A stretch of DNA of 64,000 bases from Xanthobacteraceae bacterium (GTDB taxonomy: Bacteria; Pseudomonadota; Alphaproteobacteria; Rhizobiales; Xanthobacteraceae), in the NCBI GenBank assembly GCA_019635635.1, contig JAHBZB010000001.1:1612001-1676000 (forward strand), in the 5' to 3' direction. The position numbers and the translations under genes are program-made. The notes beneath the pieces were generated by a model. That model saw nothing but the letters and a program-made list of their open reading frames with translations. It was not told where the DNA came from and ran no database searches. Positions 58,582 to 64,000 of this stretch are shown here, in pieces (positions within the stretch are counted from its first letter, which is position 1; each line of letters starts with the position of its first letter).

Positions 58582-58992
58582 ATGGAACTCACAGGCGGAT
58601 GCTATTGCGGGAGCTTGCGCTACAAAGCCGAGGGCAAGCCGATGCTGAAGGCGCAATGCCATTGCCGCGAATGCCAGTATATCACCGGCGGCGCGCCGAA
58701 CCTGTTCATGCTGATGCCGCCGGAAGGCTTCGCCTACACCAAAGGCCAGCCGAAGCGGTTCACGCGCGCGGATCTCGACAACGCGGTAACGCGCGAATTC
58801 TGCGCCGAATGCGGCACGCATATTCTCACGCGGCGGCAGGACATGCCGCAGATCGTGCTCAAGATCGGCACGCTCGACGATCCGGCGGCGGGCTATGGCG
58901 GGCCGAAGATCGCGATCTATACGGTCGACAGGCAGCCGTTTCACCTGATCGCGGAAGGCGTGCTCGCGTTTGACCGGCTGCCGAATAAGTAG
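58582..58992 (+). CDS. GFA-family zinc protein
   Basis: The 136-residue protein begins MELTGGCYCGSLRY and has AQCHCRECQYITGGAP and FCAECGTHI, the zinc-binding cysteine set of the GFA (glutathione-dependent formaldehyde-activating) / CENP-V fold. Most members have no proven formaldehyde role. The next gene, 26 nt on, is an aldehyde dehydrogenase, which fits an aldehyde-handling context without proving it. Confidence 0.92.
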   Translation: MELTGGCYCGSLRYKAEGKPMLKAQCHCRECQYITGGAPNLFMLMPPEGFAYTKGQPKRFTRADLDNAVTREFCAECGTHILTRRQDMPQIVLKIGTLDDPAAGYGGPKIAIYTVDRQPFHLIAEGVLAFDRLPNK

Positions 58993-59018
58993 AATCGTCC
59001 CGTCCAGGGAGGAGTTCG

Positions 59019-60425
59019 ATGGACGGAGCGGTAACGAGCGATGCCATCAGTGCGGTTTTTGCCGCGCAGTGCGTGAAGGCCGCCGAGCGGCGGCTTACGT
59101 TCGGCTATGCCGAGCGGCGCGCTGCGCTCGAAAAACTTACGGAGGCGGTCCGGCGCTACGAGCCTGAAATTCTCGCGGCGTTTGCCGCCGATTTCGGCAA
59201 GCCGGAAGCGGAAGTCGTCTTCACCGAAATCCTGCCCGTCACGCAAGAAATCCGCCACACGCTGAAGCATTTGCGGCGCTGGATGCGGCCGTCGCGGGTT
59301 TCGTCGTCGCTGCCGACCTTCGGCACCTCGGCGCAGGTCATGGCGCAGCCGCGCGGCGTCTGCCTCATCATCTCGCCGTGGAATTATCCCCTCAATCTCT
59401 GTCTCGGACCGCTGGTGTCGTGTCTCGCAGCCGGCAATAGCGCGATGCTGAAACCTTCGGAAATGACGCCGGCGGTATCGGCGGTAATCGCGCGCCTGAT
59501 CGCAGAGACGTTTCCGCCTGATCTTGTGACCGTAGTCGAGGGAGGCAAAGACGTCTCAGCGGTGCTGCTTGCGCTTCCCTTCGACCACATCTTCTTCACC
59601 GGCAGTCCGGCAGTCGGCCGGATCGTGATGGAGGCGGCCGCGAAGAATCTCGCGTCGGTCACGCTCGAACTCGGCGGCAAGTCGCCGGTGATCGTCGGGC
59701 CGGACGCGGATATCGAGCAGGCCGCGAAATGGATCGCCTTCGGAAAGTTCGTGAACGCCGGTCAGACCTGCATCGCGCCCGATTATCTGTTCGTGCACGC
59801 CTCGATGAAGGAGCGCCTGCTTGCGTTGCTGCGCGAACGCATCGCCAAGGCTTACGGCGATGGTGCGCAGAGCCCGCATCTTGCGCGGATCGTGAACGAT
59901 CATCACGCGCGGCGGCTTTCGGGTTTGCTCGACGACGCAAAAGCCAAAGGCGCGCGCGTGGTTTCCGGTGGCGAAGCAGAGGCGCGCGCCATGGCGCCGA
60001 CGCTGATCGAGGCGATCACGCCGGAAATGGAAATCGGCCGCGAGGAAATCTTCGGGCCGATCCTGCCGATTATCGCCTTCGACGACATTGAGCAGGTGAT
60101 CACGCAGATCAACGCGCGGCCCAAGCCGCTCTCGCTTTATGTGTTCGACCGAAACAATGCTTTCGTCGAGCGCGTGCTCGCCGCGACCACATCGGGCGGC
60201 GCGGGCGTCAATCTTACCATGCTGCATTTCACGCATCCCGATCTGCCGTTCGGCGGCGTGAACAACTCCGGCATCGGCATGGCGCACGGCCTTTATGGCT
60301 TTCTCGCCTTCAGTCATCAGCGTGCGGTGCTGCGCAATCGCTTTTCGCTGGTGCCGCTCGTATTCCCGCCCTACGAAGGGCGCGCGAAACGGCTGATCGA
60401 TCTCGCGAAACGCTTTCTGGGCTGA
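59019..60425 (+). CDS. Aldehyde dehydrogenase (class 3 / coniferyl-aldehyde type)
   Basis: The 468-residue NAD(P)-dependent enzyme has PRGVCLIISPWNYPLNL, the catalytic Glu motif LELGGKSP and the catalytic Cys in NAGQTCIAPDYL. The C-terminus (FGGVNNSGIGMAHGLYGFLAFSHQR) resembles class 3 / coniferyl aldehyde dehydrogenases that oxidise fatty or aromatic aldehydes to acids. It lies between the GFA gene and the GMC oxidoreductase gene, which starts 3 nt later, so the alcohol-to-aldehyde-to-acid route may be one operon. Confidence 0.93.
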   Translation: MDGAVTSDAISAVFAAQCVKAAERRLTFGYAERRAALEKLTEAVRRYEPEILAAFAADFGKPEAEVVFTEILPVTQEIRHTLKHLRRWMRPSRVSSSLPTFGTSAQVMAQPRGVCLIISPWNYPLNLCLGPLVSCLAAGNSAMLKPSEMTPAVSAVIARLIAETFPPDLVTVVEGGKDVSAVLLALPFDHIFFTGSPAVGRIVMEAAAKNLASVTLELGGKSPVIVGPDADIEQAAKWIAFGKFVNAGQTCIAPDYLFVHASMKERLLALLRERIAKAYGDGAQSPHLARIVNDHHARRLSGLLDDAKAKGARVVSGGEAEARAMAPTLIEAITPEMEIGREEIFGPILPIIAFDDIEQVITQINARPKPLSLYVFDRNNAFVERVLAATTSGGAGVNLTMLHFTHPDLPFGGVNNSGIGMAHGLYGFLAFSHQRAVLRNRFSLVPLVFPPYEGRAKRLIDLAKRFLG

Positions 60426-60428
60426 GCC

Positions 60429-62006
60429 ATGTTTGACTACATCATCGTTGGTGCGGGCTCGGCGGGTTGCGTGATGGCGAACCGCCTTTCCGAAAATCCG
60501 GAAAAGCGCGTCTGCCTCGTCGAGGCCGGGCCTCCCGACAAGAGCCCGCTCATCCACATTCCGCTCGGACTGGCATTGCTTGCGCATGCGCGCGGCATCA
60601 ACTGGCGCTACGAGACGGCGCCGGAGCCGCAGCTCAACAACCGGAGCCTCTACTGGCCGCGCGGGAAGACGCTCGGCGGTTCGAGCTCCATCAACGCGAT
60701 GATCTACATGCGCGGACACCCGGAGGATTACGAGGGCTGGGCGAAAGCCGCAGGCCCCCAATGGGGATGGGAACGTGCGCGCGAACTTTTTCTTGCGATG
60801 GAAGGCAATACCGCGCGCGCGGACTCCCATCACGGCACCAAAGGACCGCTCACGGTTTCCGATCTCGTGCATGTCAATCCGCTCTCGCGCGCCTTCGTGC
60901 AGGCGGGCGGCGAATGCCAGTTTCCCGCGAACGAAGACTTCAACGGCGAGCGGCAGGACGGCGTCGGCATCTATCAGGTGACGCAGAAGGATGGCGCGCG
61001 CTTCAGCGCCGCGCGCGCGTTCCTCGAGCCGGTGCTTGGCCGCGCCAATCTTACGGTCGAGACCGGTGCTGCGGTCGAGCGCATCCTGTTCGAAAATCGC
61101 CGCGCGACCGGATTGCGTTTGCGCGGGCGCGACATTCTTTTGCGGCCGGGTGGCGAGGTGATGGTCTGCGGCGGCGCGGTCAATTCGCCGCAACTTCTGA
61201 TGCTTTCAGGGATAGGGCCGGGCGAAGAACTTTCGCGTTTCGGCATCGAGGTGTTGCACGATGCACGCGAAACCGGCGCCAATCTTGCCGATCATCTCGA
61301 CATCACGGTGCTTGCCGCGACGCGCGGGCGCGACGCGATCGGCATGGCGCCGGGTTTGCTGCCGCGACTTGTCCGCTCTGGGTTCGCTTACGCGAAGCAC
61401 CGGCAGGGCGAGCTGACTTCGAATGTCGCCGAAGCCGGCGGCTTCGTGAAATCGGATCCCGCGCGGGAGCGGCCGAACCTGCAATTCCATTTCATCCCCG
61501 CGCTGATGCGCGACCATGGCCGCAAGACCACCTTCGGTTATGGCGTCACGCTGCATGTCTGCGATCTCTTGCCCAAAAGCCGGGGTCGCATTTCGCTCGC
61601 GAGCCGCGACGCCTCCGCGCCGCCGAAGATCGAGGCGAATTACCTGAGCCATCCCGACGACATCGGCGTGCTGCTCGACGGGCTGAAGGTCGCACGGCGC
61701 GTGCTGGAAGCGCCCGCGATAAAGAAACATATCAAGGCCGAACTGCTGCCGGGGCCGAACGCGCGCTCCGACGACGCGCTGATCGCGGACATCCGCGCGC
61801 GCGCCGAGACGATCTATCACCCGGTCGGAAGCTGTCGGATGGGGCGGGACGCGGCTTCGGTAGTGGACCCGGAGGCGCGGGTGCGCGGCGTCGAGGGCCT
61901 GCGGGTGGTGGACGCCTCGATCATGCCTTCGATCATCGCGGGCAACACCAACGCGCCGGTCATGATGATCGCGGAGAATGTGAGCCGGATGATGCGGGGG
62001 AGGTAA
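60429..62006 (+). CDS. GMC-family FAD alcohol oxidoreductase
   Basis: The 525-residue protein has the FAD motif YIIVGAGSAGCVMANRL, the GMC signature GKTLGGSSSINAMIYMRG and the C-terminal HPVGSCRMG with downstream IMPSIIAGNTNAPVMMIAE. GMC enzymes of this choline-dehydrogenase-like type oxidise primary alcohols to aldehydes. With the aldehyde dehydrogenase just upstream, this suggests a two-step alcohol oxidation; the substrate is unknown, and no betaine genes are present. Confidence 0.93.
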   Translation: MFDYIIVGAGSAGCVMANRLSENPEKRVCLVEAGPPDKSPLIHIPLGLALLAHARGINWRYETAPEPQLNNRSLYWPRGKTLGGSSSINAMIYMRGHPEDYEGWAKAAGPQWGWERARELFLAMEGNTARADSHHGTKGPLTVSDLVHVNPLSRAFVQAGGECQFPANEDFNGERQDGVGIYQVTQKDGARFSAARAFLEPVLGRANLTVETGAAVERILFENRRATGLRLRGRDILLRPGGEVMVCGGAVNSPQLLMLSGIGPGEELSRFGIEVLHDARETGANLADHLDITVLAATRGRDAIGMAPGLLPRLVRSGFAYAKHRQGELTSNVAEAGGFVKSDPARERPNLQFHFIPALMRDHGRKTTFGYGVTLHVCDLLPKSRGRISLASRDASAPPKIEANYLSHPDDIGVLLDGLKVARRVLEAPAIKKHIKAELLPGPNARSDDALIADIRARAETIYHPVGSCRMGRDAASVVDPEARVRGVEGLRVVDASIMPSIIAGNTNAPVMMIAENVSRMMRGR

Positions 62007-62110
62007 GAGAATCAGCAGGTGCCGGTTCCCGGGGCGAGAGCGCCTGAGCCGGGCCGCGATTTTAACGAACCGCTAACCATAGCGGCCATTGATCCTCCAC
62101 AACCCAATTA

Positions 62111-62125
62111 GAACGTATTGCGAAC
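62111..62125 (+). promoter_or_regulatory. LexA (SOS) box of recA
   Basis: GAAC-GTATTGC-GAAC is an exact GAAC-N7-GAAC alphaproteobacterial LexA operator 96 nt before the recA ATG. Confidence 0.92.
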
Positions 62126-62221
62126 AGAGAACAAACAAGGTACATTGTCCTTGTTCCGTTCGCAAGGCGGCGGGACCCCGGAGAAAGGCAGGAACACCTC
62201 TGGGCATCGGGAGACCGTGTT

Positions 62222-64000
<1,779 letters not shown>

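Overview
The window (about 62-64% GC) comes from an alphaproteobacterium of the order Hyphomicrobiales (Rhizobiales), probably near the Bradyrhizobium / Rhodopseudomonas / Xanthobacteraceae lineage. The case rests on lineage-typical genes (flaF, flbT, fliX, motE, cckA directly behind flhB, single-cysteine dksA), two GAAC-N7-GAAC LexA boxes, TTAA-N7-TTAA CtrA boxes and GGCA-N5-TGCC repeats of the kind bound by FlbD.

Layout. 1-6020: a polytopic membrane protein, a Y-family DNA polymerase behind its own SOS box, a GNAT-type acetyltransferase and a CoxE-like VWA protein. 6020-9250: a dense set of very small genes (35-71 codons), several overlapping and translationally coupled, ending in a cold-shock gene. 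9300-10580: a stretch without a convincing ordinary gene, with a near-consensus sigma-70 promoter, strongly foldable sequence (candidate structured RNA) and two dispersed palindromic repeats lying inside one open frame. 10589-20128: DUF305 protein, more small proteins (zinc fingers, a ribbon-helix-helix protein, a PhnA/YjdM-like domain), a Tat-exported metallo-beta-lactamase-fold enzyme, L-lactate permease, a SixA-like phosphatase and an FAD oxidoreductase. 20167-21816: an AT-rich GIY-YIG nuclease-like gene directly behind a MoxR ATPase gene.

22000-50670 is a large flagellar region: hook and hook-associated proteins (flgE-flgK-flgL), FlaF/FlbT, two tandem flagellins, basal body and rod genes (flgI-flgJ-flgN-like; flgF-flgG-flgA-flgH; flgB-flgC-fliE), switch and stator accessories (fliL, fliM, a DUF6468-like protein, motE, a very large periplasmic AMIN-like/TPR protein), the export apparatus (fliO, fliP, fliQ, fliR, flhB) and the regulator fliX beside dksA. 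Upstream sequences show a coherent Caulobacter-like hierarchy: CtrA-type boxes ahead of fliX and flgB (and a near match ahead of fliL), and sigma-54 elements with FlbD-like ftr repeats about 100 bp upstream of the flgE, flgF and flgI starts. fliF, fliG, fliN, fliI, flhA, motA/B and flbD are not in the window.

50742-64000: the cell-cycle hybrid kinase gene cckA, then housekeeping and catabolic genes (HCCA isomerase-like protein, an SDR lacking the usual tyrosine, a SnoaL-like protein, an SLC13-type transporter with RCK_C domains, a hotdog thioesterase, secreted proteins, GFA protein, aldehyde dehydrogenase, GMC oxidoreductase), SOS-regulated recA, a 389-nt untranslated gap and the start of alaS. 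No rRNA, tRNA, CRISPR array, insertion sequence or prophage was recognised.
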